DNA of 64,000 nt from Plenodomus lindquistii (lineage: Eukaryota > Ascomycota > Dothideomycetes > Pleosporales > Leptosphaeriaceae). A program made the position numbers and the translations under genes. Shown piece after piece: positions 43,636 through 54,261 of the stretch. The stretch is from positions 186,001 through 250,000 of the forward strand of contig JANUWI010000020.1 in NCBI GenBank assembly GCA_025504975.1, written 5' to 3'. The first letter of the stretch is position 1; every line of letters starts with the position of its first letter. The notes below the pieces were generated by a model. That model saw only the letters and a program-made list of their open reading frames with translations. It had not been told where the DNA came from and did no database searches.

Positions 43636-46124
43636 ATGCAGACATTCACTTCCGCCCCCTTTGGCCTGCGCAATAAGAAAATCGAGTCTTTTGCATCTGC
43701 CTTTACCTCTGTCAATGCGGGAGCTTCGCGCAGTCCTCCAACTAACGACTCGAGACTATCCCTCTCCACACGACCAAACGCTTGGAGCTCAAGTGCACCC
43801 AGGCCCGAAAACGGTTCAGATTTCTCTGGCAGCTCGTCTTCCCCCACCATGACTGACAGTGCATCCCCTGAGAGCCCAAACAAACGGCGGCGATCTGTCT
43901 CACCCCATGCCGAATATACTCGTAAGAGTTCAGAAAACTCGACTATGCCTGCCAGACATCTACTTACATCGTATCCACAAGGAGCGCCACACCAGTCTGC
44001 ACATCCGTCCAAGGACTCCACTCAACAGCGAACCTTGCCTTCCTTGGAGCGCTCAGACATTGAGAGGCGATGGGCCACTGAGCCCCGTGAGCTGCCACAA
44101 AATGCTTACCAGGACGTGCAAAGAAGCGATGTCCGACCCACAGAACCCCTCCACAATGGGGGTTCGTCAAATCCTGCACATTCAATCATGAATGTCTTAA
44201 GTGAAACCAACTATGACGATGAACACGCACGAGAGTTGGCCCGTGCCGGCGTCCAAGTTCATGTCAAAAAGAGGAAAAGGGTATGTTTTAATCCAGCACA
44301 CCCAAACTAAGCTAACTCTGCAAAGCAATTTGCCAATCGAACAAAGACTGGTTGTGGCACATGCAGGAAACGCAAGAAGAAATGTGATGAGTCGAAGCCA
44401 GCGTGTACGTCTGCTCCCATGTCCATCACATTACTGTCTTTTGACATCATCCAGGTAACAATTGCATGTGGGGAGGATTCGCCTGTCAAGGGTATGCGAG
44501 TAAAGTCCCTTGGCCAAAGAACGGTGTGGTAAAGCCTTCACCACAGCCATTACAAGCAAAAGAGCGGCCATCGGGGGAACCGACTTCGACATACCCGACT
44601 TGTCCCGTCTGTAATCAGATTCACATTCCACACTGCGAAAGTCCTCGCACCAGCCAAGCTCCATTCTCTGCAGCATCTCAGCATCCATTGCGGCATGGCC
44701 ACGATACCTCTCGTAGTCGCCCCGTCGCCCTCGAAGATGAGCGTAAGCTACCAACATCAAGCAGCTGGGCCAGCAAGGGATGGAGTGAAAGCACACCACC
44801 CCTGCCTCCATTGAGAAACCCCTTTTCTTCGGAATCAGCTGCATATTCTCAGCCACCTTCTGTCACAACTCATGAAAGGCCAGCTACACACGAGCACGCG
44901 CTGTTGCATCATCAACAATCAGAGCCGCCGCGCCAGCAACATGATCCTCGTGTGTATCATCAGACCTCGCAGAGCATGCCTCAGGGGATCAGCAGTACTC
45001 TAGCGCCCGTCGTGTAAGTCCCTTTCAATACCTCCTCAGCATACCCTGTCACTGCGCACTTACAGGGTGTTTGCACGTCGGTTCGCACCCCTGTAGCGCC
45101 CGAATAATACACCGCGGCAGCGCTGATTTGGCAGCCTATCCTGGGATATAGTTTCACTGCTTAGAGAGGTATGAACTTAGCCTAAATCTGTTAGAGATAA
45201 GCAAAGAACAGTATGATATCTAATATCGCGGCTGACCAACTAGTAGGGGTGCGAACCGACGTACAAACACCCTGTACTACTGACACCCACACTTTCGCTG
45301 GTCACCAAGCTCACGAAATTTACAGATCTGCAAAGCCTGCGACACACCACCATCAGGTGGCACAGCACGCTCAGCAGCAGCCTCCACTTCCGCCGCCAGT
45401 AATAGTGCTACCAGCCATAGCGCCGCTTCGACCGCCACCAACGCTGTACACGCCGCACCCTAGGACTCACAAGTCAGAGAAAGAAAAACGGCTGGCAGGG
45501 CTTCCATTTCTACCCTTCGACAGGGAGTTAGTCGTTGAGCGCACACACTGCGCTGGTGCAGTGTATCAATTCAACAGCACGGCGAATGCCGCGATGAGCA
45601 TTTCAAATAATGAGTGCGGACGCTGCTTCAAGACAATTGTTGCTGCCCGGTGGATTCCGCCTCATACGACAGAGCGTCCCACTGTCGGTCACCTTGGTGA
45701 CAACGTCTACGTTGCCGCGCCATTCTATTGCGACTACGGCTACAACCTATCCATTGCTGAGAATGTTGTGATTGGAGCGAATTGCGAACTTCACGACTCT
45801 GGCAGGATCGCCATCGGCATGAACACCAAGATCGGTAACCGGGTGATTATCACAACCCTGAAAACTCCAACAGACATCAACGCTCTCAAGGGCAGTAATG
45901 GTACCGAAATCGCGCAAGAAGTCTTTATTGGTACAAATGTATTTATTGGTGACGGCTGCATCATCGAGGCCGGTGTTAGGATCGGCGACAACGCTATTGT
46001 ACGTGCTGGATCCGTTGTTCTCCGAGTGAGTTGTGTCATTAATCACCAAGTAACCCATCAATCTAACGGGGTGCAGGACCTTCCTTGTAATGGTGTCGTT
46101 CATGGTAATCCTGCCTTCGGCTGA
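43636..46124 (+). CDS. Zn2Cys6 regulator fused to a maltose-acetyltransferase-like domain
   Basis: Five exons (43636-44280, 44326-44404, 44455-45013, 45326-46025, 46077-46124) join in phase into about 676 residues. The start at 43636 (MQTFTS) is the most plausible of several. The N-terminal 215 residues are Ser/Pro-rich. A perfect Zn2Cys6 cluster follows, assembled across intron 2: CGTC, RKRKKKC, DESKPAC, NNC, MWGGFAC. After a Pro/Gln/His-rich linker comes a Mac domain (EKEKRLAGLPFLPFDRELV, VYQFN) and a hexapeptide left-handed beta-helix (NLSIAENVVIGANCELHDSG to FIGDGCIIEAGVRIGDNAIV, then GVVHGNPAF). In MAT/LacA enzymes the catalytic His lies in a TxHPxD motif. Here it reads TLKTPTD, so that His is absent. 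It may sense rather than acetylate a ligand. Intron 3 contains a MITE. Confidence 0.82.
45063..45274. mobile_element. MITE with CAGGGTGTTTG ends, inside an intron
   Basis: This 212-base element is flanked by TA (45061-45062, 45275-45276). Its 30-base inverted ends have one mismatch (CAGGGTGTTTGCACGTCGG and partner). It shares the CAGGGTGTTT start with the MITE at 42545. It sits wholly in intron 3 of the Zn2Cys6 fusion gene and lengthens that intron from about 98 to 312 bases. Confidence 0.9.
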
Positions 46125-46129
46125 ACGGC

Positions 46130-47000
46130 AGATTACCCATGCAACCATTGTGTCGATTTATGTTGTAGAAAACTAGAGCCTCTGAGCTTAAATGTAAACA
46201 GAAACCGCATGTACTATATATTTGGCTTGTAGGTCTTTACTGCCTCACGCATGCGCTCTATTAAGTGGTTGCGTGGAATTTTTATGGCGTTTCCATGTTT
46301 TTAATGTTATACTCTAACGTTTAGAGTCCAAACGTACAATCACTGTTTCTAGTATAGATTGGATTTCTTTAGGGTCTTCTATAACTGGAGTTAGGACTAG
46401 GTCCAGTTAACGTCGAGTTCCGAGATATTCAGGGCCCTACTACCCAGGACTAGAAAGGTGGAGGGCATGGAATCAAAATGTACTCTGCACGATATGTTTT
46501 CTGTACAGTTTTTCTGGCTCCCGGAGCTGGACTTCTGAAACATCTCGCCACTGTTCAGCTCCCAGAGCTGGACTATTCGCGCATGCGTACTATCTCGCAA
46601 CCTGCCAACGATCGTCAACATTGTAACGCTCTCTCAACGGCCCCAACTTCACGCCAATACACTCCGTCAGCCATGTATCTGCGCCTCTGAGAGATACACC
46701 ACGCCACACTCATAACTCTCCTCCCACGCCGCTCCAGATAGTTTGTGCGACCCAGCGTAGAGCCAGCCTGCACGACCACAACTTTCATTATCCGTCGTCA
46801 TCCCCCACCCAACCCACTTGTATCATTCTCGCATGTGACAAGGCAGATCCTTCTACTATATCAACTAACTTTCCAGTGTACACTTCGCGACACTCGCTGC
46901 CCACCTTCAACGCCGCGGCTTGGAAATCTTTGCATCTAGCCTTGTTTGGCGCGGTAAGAACCGCTCGTCTAGAAGGATAGCACACAGATAGCGTCGTCAA
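46130..47000. other. no gene supported
   Basis: This is the 3' flank of the fusion gene. The short frames have no motif. Confidence 0.4.
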
Positions 47001-47005
47001 CTTCT

Positions 47006-47365
47006 CTACCTCGGACGCCATCTGTCCATGTTCTGCGCCCTGAAATGCAGCTCGAAGCGGTCCTTTAGCATCATAGATTTGGCTGCGATAGCGTGAACTA
47101 CAGCCTCAGCCTCTATGATCTGGGTGGCAATCGTCGAAATCTCGCGGATAATACGATGAAAAGGTGGGACATCTGGGTTGAGCGATGCAAGGGGCAAAGA
47201 GTGAATGTCTAGAGAATAGTACTGTCTAAAAAAAAGCCAAGGGATGCATACCTCTGAATTCACAGCATTGCGAGACATCTTATCTGCATCGCCTGGGTTT
47301 TTTAAGCCTCGTGCGTTACGCTTAGAGGATATGCAGTGCCCTCCTAATTTGGGTGGGAGCTGCAT
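47006..47365 (-). CDS. hypothetical frame, possible terminal exon
   Basis: The minus strand reads 119 codons with a protein-like end (FHRIIREISTIATQIIEAEA, MMLKDRFELHFRAQ). Upstream on the same strand, a Pro/Ser-rich frame at about 47450-47780 could be an earlier exon. I could not fix the splice sites or recognise a family. Confidence 0.28.
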   Translation of the reverse strand: MQLPPKLGGHCISSKRNARGLKNPGDADKMSRNAVNSEVCIPWLFFRQYYSLDIHSLPLASLNPDVPPFHRIIREISTIATQIIEAEAVVHAIAAKSMMLKDRFELHFRAQNMDRWRPR

Positions 47366-47789
47366 ACTGGCCGAGACTTGTGAAAATCCAAAGGGGTCCC
47401 CCTTGAATCTGGCAATTCCCCATACAAATGAGCGAATTTTGGTATCTGCCTACCGGGGAAGAGAATGCAGAGGTTGGAATGGGCTGCATCGCAGGCTTGG
47501 TGAATTGAGGGTACGGGCTTTGGTAGATGTTGCTGGTGGTGGAAGTTCGGGTAGGGGTAAATTTGGTGACAGAGAAGGATCTTCTCCTAGTTGCTCGGTG
47601 GTAGGGACCTGAACTGTGGCTGTGCAAGTGAATGAATATTCTGCAGTGGTATGGTGTCGAGAGATGGTTTTGTGCCTGGAAAGGAAGTATAGAATCTTTT
47701 GAGTGAAAAGAGAACAAGAAGATAAAGTTTTGTTAATGAGTGGGAAGAGATAGCAATCGGGAGGGGCCTGTGAATGCAAAAGGGCGAAG

Positions 47790-48320
47790 GTTTAAGAATT
47801 ATAGGTAATGTATGTGTAGTGACTGTTTGTAAAGATAGTTGGGTTCTGAAATTAGGTCCCGGCGAATTAATGGTGTAGGGGTGTGTGGGCAGGTGATTTC
47901 AGGGAAGGGAGATGCAAGGAATGCAGGAACTGCATATCAAGGATATGAAATTCAAAACCCAGGCATTACTTTGCTACAGGAAGTGCTAGGATCAGTGTGG
48001 GTTAATGGTGGTTCTTTCAGGTGTTGCTTCCGTTAGCGAAGCTCAACGCCTTGAGCTGCTTACCACTGGCCATGAAGTGCCCGCGGTGAGTCTGCTGGGG
48101 TGTCGAAAGAATGGAACAGGCCTGTTTGGAGAGGATTTGGAAGGTGTTGGACAAGGTGTTGGACAAAGCCTGCATCTTCTTCATTGTCACCTTGCAAGTC
48201 TTCAACATCAGAGCTCTGACCAGGCAGTGCCGGAGTCGAGCTCAATCATATTATCCGGGATGGGTGTCAACTGCTGTTGAGGAGATTCTATCTCGTCATC
48301 TACTGACATTTCCGCCACGC
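47790..48320. other. no gene supported
   Basis: G/T-rich on the plus strand with no recognisable frame. Confidence 0.35.
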
Positions 48321-48642
48321 GCTGGACCCGATTCTCGGCAACCTCTTTGATCCTGTAAGATTCAAGGATAGGTGCCGCTTTTCGGCCTGATAGCCACCAC
48401 GCTGCACCAGAGGTATGTTCACACTGTACTCAGTCGTCATGTAGACTCCTAGCTTTTCACCATCGCAGCCAGAATATTCAGGCTGGACCCAATTTTCGAC
48501 AATCTCGTCCCTATGGTATAGATGCAGGATACGTGCAGATTTTTAGCCCGGTAACCACTACGCTGTACTACAGGCATGTCCACAATGTACGCAATCGTCA
48601 TGTAGACTCCTGACTCTCTACTATCGCCACGAGAATATTTGG
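48321..48642. repeat. diverged tandem duplication, 161-base unit
   Basis: The block starting GCTGGACCCGATTCTCGGCA at 48321 recurs diverged at 48482 (GCTGGACCCAATTTTCGACA). Both include GTCATGTAGACTCCT and a shared tail AGAATATT. On the minus strand the copies encode related peptides (GVYMTTEYSVNIPLVQRGGY and GVYMTIAYIVDMPVVQRSGY) in different frames, because 161 is not a multiple of three. Confidence 0.75.
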
Positions 48643-48766
48643 CGATAGAGTCGACTGTTAGGTCTTCAGTCCGTTGACGCTTATTTGGAGGGGTCCTTGT
48701 GGTGAGCGATGCATCATCTAAAGAGGACATGTCTGAATCCTCGTTAAGGCGCAAAATCTGGGCCAT
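48449..48766 (-). pseudogene. hypothetical protein with duplicated C-terminal segment
   Basis: The minus strand frame starts MAQILRLNEDSDMSSLDDAS, passes a nuclear-localisation-like PPNKRQR, then enters the duplicated segment GVYMTIAYIVDMPVVQRSGY. The second copy downstream is out of frame. It resembles a gene damaged or lengthened by the local tandem duplication. I recognise no family. Confidence 0.35.
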
Positions 48767-48969
48767 GTTGGAAGCTGTTGTTAGAGGCGAAGATCCAAAG
48801 AATTAGGATGTCTGAAATGGCCTTCTTTGGAAGTCTGAACATCCAGACAGCATCGCCAATCTTTTTTGAGGAGGGCTTTGGCAGATTTTTTTGACGGCCG
48901 AATATTGTATCTGATAGCTGAGGGTGGGCGATACAACGCTTGGAAGATGCCGCATTCATGCACCACATG

Positions 48970-50270
48970 TTTATAGAGTGGACTTTACCGCTGCCGGGGT
49001 AGGACTCTGAAGAGAACTGTAGACGTAGGAATTGATCAAAGGCTCGCGCTTGTGCCGCAGGAGTGAATGTTCCCTGGGTTGTTTGCGTTTAGAGAGAGGT
49101 AAATATTGAACTATGGCGCAGCAGATCAATGAATGGTACGTGTTATTGTGGTCTGGAGCATGAAAGGGAAGTCTTGGTCAGTGAAAGTTTTTAAAAGTAG
49201 GAATTGCTTAATGAGTATGAGGAGCTGGAGAATTTGGAGAATGCTGTGTTGGGGCCAGGGTCTTAAAGAATGATTCCAGCTTGTGAATATGGTCAAAAAT
49301 GAAATGGTTTCAATGCTGGGATCGTGTTCACCGAATTACAGCGGTCATGGTGTAGGAAGCTTGAGGGTGGTCAGATGCAGGCAATGCAGTCAGCGCACAG
49401 CCAGGATATACAGACAATATGGAGGATGCAGGCCCAGTCAACTATGATGCATGGACATTCAAGCCTTGCTATGCACAGGCTGGCTCAGCGCTTTATCCTG
49501 CCTCTTGGTATTGCGAACAGTCTTTTGGTCGTGGGTTCCAACTCTAAGGTTCGCGATTGGGCAAGCACGCGTTCGAGACCTTCACATATTAAACGACGTT
49601 GAGCACGGACTAAGCGTTCATTGAGATTCCGGCCCCCCGCTTACGGGCGACGAGGAGCCTAATACGGGTAACGAGGAGCCGTATCTCGCTCAAAACCAGA
49701 ATCGAAAATTGAAAATCACAGTTTTTCACGATTTTTGCCTTCAACGCGATATATCTCTACACTCACCTGTATTACTTACTAGATATGGAAGTTCTAAATA
49801 AGCTAAAATGTGCGCCTAGGCGCGTACTTTTAAATAAGCTATCTCTAATCTATTCGAGCAGGTGAGTGTGAAGTTGTTAAGGCTCAAACGTTGAGAGTTC
49901 TACTTGTACCGACCGTCCGCCCAAATGCTGTCCCAACCACCACCTCAGCACTCAACAAGTCAAAGCTCTTCAGGCTCACCATAGCTACTGCCCAGCATGC
50001 GCCATGGTAGCTGCCTCTAGCGTAGGTGTACGCATACTACCCGGGTAGACTTAGCTCTATAGCTAGATGAAGAGCTCTGCCGAGCTCCTCATACATTCCT
50101 CAAAGCCAGTCTGGTAGAGTCACTTTGTGGGATTTGGACGCAGCACGCAGCATGACGCCCGCCCAGTGACGCCCACAACACCGCCCACTGCCGCCCCTTG
50201 TTAGCAACCTGCAAGCAGCCCCTCTCTGCTGCACTCCGCCCCGAGGCCCCGTCGAATTTGCGCACGCCGC
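48970..50270. other. no gene supported
   Basis: It contains a pair of inverted 11-mers ACACTCACCTG / CAGGTGAGTGT at about 49752-49762 and 49859-49869, enclosing the palindrome GCGCCTAGGCGC, possibly a tiny foldback element. The short ORF at 49324-49602 has no motif. Confidence 0.35.
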
Positions 50271-50275
50271 CCAGC

Positions 50276-51971
50276 ATGGAGTCCGAGTCCGGCCACGACC
50301 ACCACGATAACGAGCGCGTGTCGGAGCAGGAGGAGATTGAGGAGACGAAGCCCAAGTCCGCCCTGAAGAGGGGCCGCGACGTCCTCCCGCCCGTTGAGCG
50401 CCCAGAGCTGCCGTATGTCGCCCCTCTCCATGCTCGCCCAGTCGTAGCTAACGCGCACAAGCGAACAGCCCGACCCCAACACAATCGACTTCTCCACGCT
50501 GAACCCACTGTCGCCCGAGATCATCTCTCGCCAGGCCACAATAAACATTGGCACCATCGGCCACGTCGCCCATGGGAAGAGCACCGTGGTCAAGGCCATC
50601 TCGGGCGTACAGACGGTGCGTTTCAAGAACCAGCTGGAGAGGAACATCACCATCAAGCTGGGGTATGCCAACGCAAAGATCTACCAGTGCGACAACCCCG
50701 AGTGCCCGCGCCCAACATGCTACCGATCCTACAAGAGCGAGAAGGAGGTGGATCCACCTTGCGAGCGGGACGGATGCGGTGGCAAATACAGGCTCAAGCG
50801 CCACGTCTCTTTCGTTGATCGCCCGGGCCACGACATTCCCATGAGCACTATGTTGTCAGGTGCCGCCGTCCTGGACGCTGCATTGCTCTTGATCGCCGGA
50901 AACGAGTCTTGCCCGCAACCACAGACAAGTGAGCATTTGGCGGCCATTGAGATTATGAAACTCAACCATATCGTCATCCTTTAGAACAAGGTCGATCTGA
51001 TGCGGGAAGACAGCGCGGCAGCCCATTACGAGTCCATTCTGAAATTCATTAGAGGAACCGTCGCCGATGGTTCACCCATCATCCCCATCTCCGCCCAGCT
51101 CAAGTTCAACATCGACGCCATCAACGAGCACCTCATCAGTCAAATCCCTGTTCCACTGCGAGACTTCTCCGCAAAGCCACACATGATTGTCATCCGGTCC
51201 TTCGACGTCAACAAGCCTGGCGCGGAAATCGATGAGCTCAAGGGTGGTGTTGCTGGTGGTAGTAACCTGACGAGTGTGCTTAAGTTGGGCGATAAGATTG
51301 AAATCAGGCCGGGCATCGTGTCAAAAGATAGCACAGGAAAAATCCAGAGCAAGCCTATCTTCTTGAGAGTGGTCTCCCTGTTCGCTGAACACAACAATCT
51401 GAAATTCGCAGTTCCTGGAGGACTTATTGGTATTTGTTCCTGTGGCCACTGACTACTAGCCTAAGCTAATATCTTTGGTAGGTGTCGGCACACGAGTAGT
51501 CCCTACCCTATTTCGTGCGGATCGTTCAGTCGGGTTCGTGCTTAGTCCAAAGGGACACCTGCCCAATATTCACACTGAACTCAAGGTCAACTACTTCCTC
51601 CTTCGAAGACTGCTGGGAGTGAAGACTGCCGACGGCAAGCAGGCTAAGGTTGCGAAGCTTGCAAAGAATGAAGTTCTTGTACATGGTCAACACTATTCCA
51701 TTGATTGTATCAAGCTAACATTCACCAGACAATCAATATTGGTTCGACAGCCATTGGTGCCAAGGTCATTGCTGTCAAGGCCGATGCTGCTCGGCTGTCA
51801 CTTACTTCCCCTGCATGCACGGAGATTGGCGAAAAGGTCGCTCTGTCTCGTCGTATTGAAAAGCACTGGCGTCTCATCGGATGGGCCAGTATAGTAATGT
51901 AAGTTTTGCGGATTTGCTGGCACCGTCAGACTCACATGCTAACGAATTTCAAAAGCAAGGCACCGCCGTGA
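50276..51971 (+). pseudogene. eIF2-gamma duplicate, nonsense-mutated
   Basis: Five exons (50276-50412, 50462-51429, 51482-51678, 51729-51898, 51956-51971) give an almost full-length relative of translation factor eIF2 subunit gamma. It has the G1 loop GHVAHGKST, the zinc ribbon (CDNPECPRP, PPCERDGCGG), G3 VDRPGHD, G4 NKVD, and the C-terminal KNEV and RRIEKHWRLIGWASI. The frame is broken by TAG at 50982-50984, exactly before NKVD where the family has Gln. Several normally invariant positions differ (VDCPGHDIL reads VDRPGHDIP). The last exon encodes only KAPP and a stop in place of the usual tail. Introns are retained, so it is a DNA-level duplicate, not a retrocopy. The essential working copy must be elsewhere. 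Confidence 0.85.
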
Positions 51972-52071
51972 TTCCCCCACGTACTGCAAGAATTCGAGAC
52001 GGTGTACACAGCGCTCGCTTATCGCCCACCGCAACACCCTGCTTCCTAACAGCCACCCTGGCGTCGACGCA

Positions 52072-52620
52072 TACACAATTGCAGGCTGATCACGAAAACG
52101 GCGCCCGAGCCTGAACCACAGCAGGAGCATGAGACGATCCCAGAAACGCAGCAGGAACTCGGAAAGGCGAAGCCCACAGACATTGAGAAGTCTATTGAAA
52201 TCGACAAAATACCAGAAAGCATGTCGCCCCTACCGCGACCTCATGAGCGAGTCGGCTATCGCAAGCTCGTCGCAACTATACCTACCGCAACCTGCGCTCG
52301 GCCGGCCAGAGACGCTCCCCATAACATCGCGTGCAGTCACGTCTCCCTCAACTCACTGAAGCGACGACGTGCATACTACCGATTGCTTGCCAGTACCCAT
52401 GGCGCCTCGAGCCTCGCTGGCTGCATCTTCGCGCCCAACCACAGCCACGACCGCCACCACAAGAGTAGCCCCGAGCCCTGCCCCGAACACCGCGCCAAAG
52501 ACGCCCACCGGCCCTGCTAAGAAGCTCTCTGCAGCCAGGGCGGTGGCCTCACCCGCGACGCCCGAGAAGCTGTGGGACAAAGCCGACTCTCCTCTTCGCT
52601 TGCCTATCACGCCTTGGGGT
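52072..52620 (+). pseudogene. coding-like remnant, Pro/Ala-rich, unassigned
   Basis: One frame reads RLITKTAPEPEPQQEHETIP then IEKSIEIDKIPESMSPLPRP without stops. Another at 52369-52647 reads TTATTATTRVAPSPAPNTAP and ASPATPEKLWDKADSPL up to the MITE border. These look like disordered parts of one or two genes truncated by the MITE insertion. I do not recognise them. Confidence 0.3.
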
Positions 52621-52628
52621 CCCCTGAC

Positions 52629-53035
52629 TAGGCTGGCAAATGGGTAGCACTGGGGTTGGGGTTGGGTCGCACGTGACGTGGGTATACTTGGGTACCAATC
52701 TCCCCAGCACGTGTAGAAATTTTCTTCACGCGTGCGCTACGTGTATTCTACTGTGGTAAATGCCTACAATAATTTGTACGTGCTGCGCAGGTGTGTGGTA
52801 GGCGGCGCGACGCGACGTAGTTGTGACCCCAAGCTCTACCCGTGACCCAACCTTCACCCACGCTTGGACCACGTTTGGACCACCCCAGCCCTACCCCGAC
52901 CCATGGCCCATGAGACCCCTACCCAACCCGAACCCCATAATCACGTGACCCTTACCCAACCTCAACCCACGCTTGGGCCAACGTAGCCCAACCCGAGCCT
53001 AACCTCCGGGTTGACCCTACCCATTTGCCAGCCTA
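52629..53035. mobile_element. hAT-type MITE, 407 bases
   Basis: It has perfect 19-base terminal inverted repeats, TAGGCTGGCAAATGGGTAG and its complement. They are flanked by a perfect 8-base duplication CCCCTGAC (52621-52628, 53036-53043). The 8-base duplication is diagnostic of hAT elements. The interior has CCCAACC/GGTTGGG-type words and no frame. A truncated relative ends at 25763. Confidence 0.93.
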
Positions 53036-53134
53036 CCCCTGACCAACGCCCAGTGCACGTCCGCCCACCAGAGCACCACACCGCACGACCACACGACCCC
53101 CGCCGCTCTCGGGGCGTCACCCAGCACCTGCACC

Positions 53135-53428
53135 ATGATGACATCCAACCTCTTGTCTAGGCTGCTTCCCTCAGCCTCGGACGATCGCCGTAAGGGCGAG
53201 CCGCTTACTGCCAAGCACCGCCGCCATTTGTCCTCCACCAACGACCCACATGACATAGATACAGACGAGGAGAACTTTAAAGCTCGATTTGAGGAGCAAG
53301 ACCTTGCACACCTGCTAGAAGAGGCTTCCGCAAGCCAGTTGACGACCGAGAGCAACGCCGTCTCGCCGGACACCAGACGCAACCCGCCGCTCCAGGGTTC
53401 ACACAACGAGACAGATCAGGGCCGCTAA
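53135..53428 (+). CDS. hypothetical N-terminal fragment, 97 aa
   Basis: It starts MMTSNLLSRLLPSASDDRRK and continues as a hydrophilic, acidic segment (DIDTDEENFKARFEEQDLAH) that looks like the disordered start of a real protein. It stops at 53428, and the downstream sequence no longer looks coding. Possible N-terminal relic of a gene. Family not recognised. Confidence 0.3.
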   Translation: MMTSNLLSRLLPSASDDRRKGEPLTAKHRRHLSSTNDPHDIDTDEENFKARFEEQDLAHLLEEASASQLTTESNAVSPDTRRNPPLQGSHNETDQGR

Positions 53429-53434
53429 AGTGTT

Positions 53435-54255
53435 GGAAACTCGGGAGACAGTCTCTTCTTGGGGTACCAACGGCAAAGTGTTTTACCCGCTCATCTACCT
53501 TCGGCGATTCCAGCGATCGTATACCACGTCACGGCCCATCTTACCCTTCTATGCCCATAAGCGTGTCTCCCATGTACACCACCAGCGTAAAGGCTTGCGA
53601 GTCACCATCTGGAGCCTCGTGTGAAGACCTGCCAGTGCTGCTGGAGAAGAAATATCTGAGATTGAGATCAGCTACGCCGACAATTGAACTGGGATGTAGG
53701 GCGTAGTCCATGATCTGCTTTCAAGAGCACTATATGCGAAGAAGAGGCTTCTTAGGCTAGTAAGTGGACGCAATGTAACACACTTCCGAGAACGAGAGGG
53801 CTATGAGCGCGGCCGTCCCAAGCAGCCGTGTATCAAACAATGTATGTAGAAGGTTATGTCACTGAACAACCGCATTATCTTGTCTTTCTGTGCTTAGGCC
53901 CTAGGGTAGCCAGTCGCAGCTTCAAGCACCCGCCTCTATTCAACATCTACGCAAGAAATCCTCCGTCTCAGCTAAAGACTGACCCCTTCCATCCATTCGG
54001 AACCAGCCTTGGTACCGTAAGCTGCACCACCCATCCAGCGCCGTGCAGTAAATCTCACGTTCCTCCTCTTGTTCTTGTTGTCACTGCAAGCACACTCGCT
54101 GACAAGCATTCACTTTGGCAGCACTTTGTCTCTCTAGACATGCCCATAAAAGTGCGTGTTCTAGTGTCCCCGCTTGCAGCATCATTAACTGGACCCTAGT
54201 CAGTCTCTGTTAGTAGCGACTGCAAAGGAAGCCTTTAAACATCATCATTCACATC
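53435..54255. other. no gene supported
   Basis: Open frames occur, but none has a motif or consistent composition. Confidence 0.35.
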
Positions 54256-54261
54256 ACACAC

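Noticed and set aside
45213..45325. Reading the acetyltransferase part as a separate gene starting at 45213.
   Set aside because: That start lies inside the MITE. Splicing from the Zn2Cys6 exon joins in phase downstream of it.
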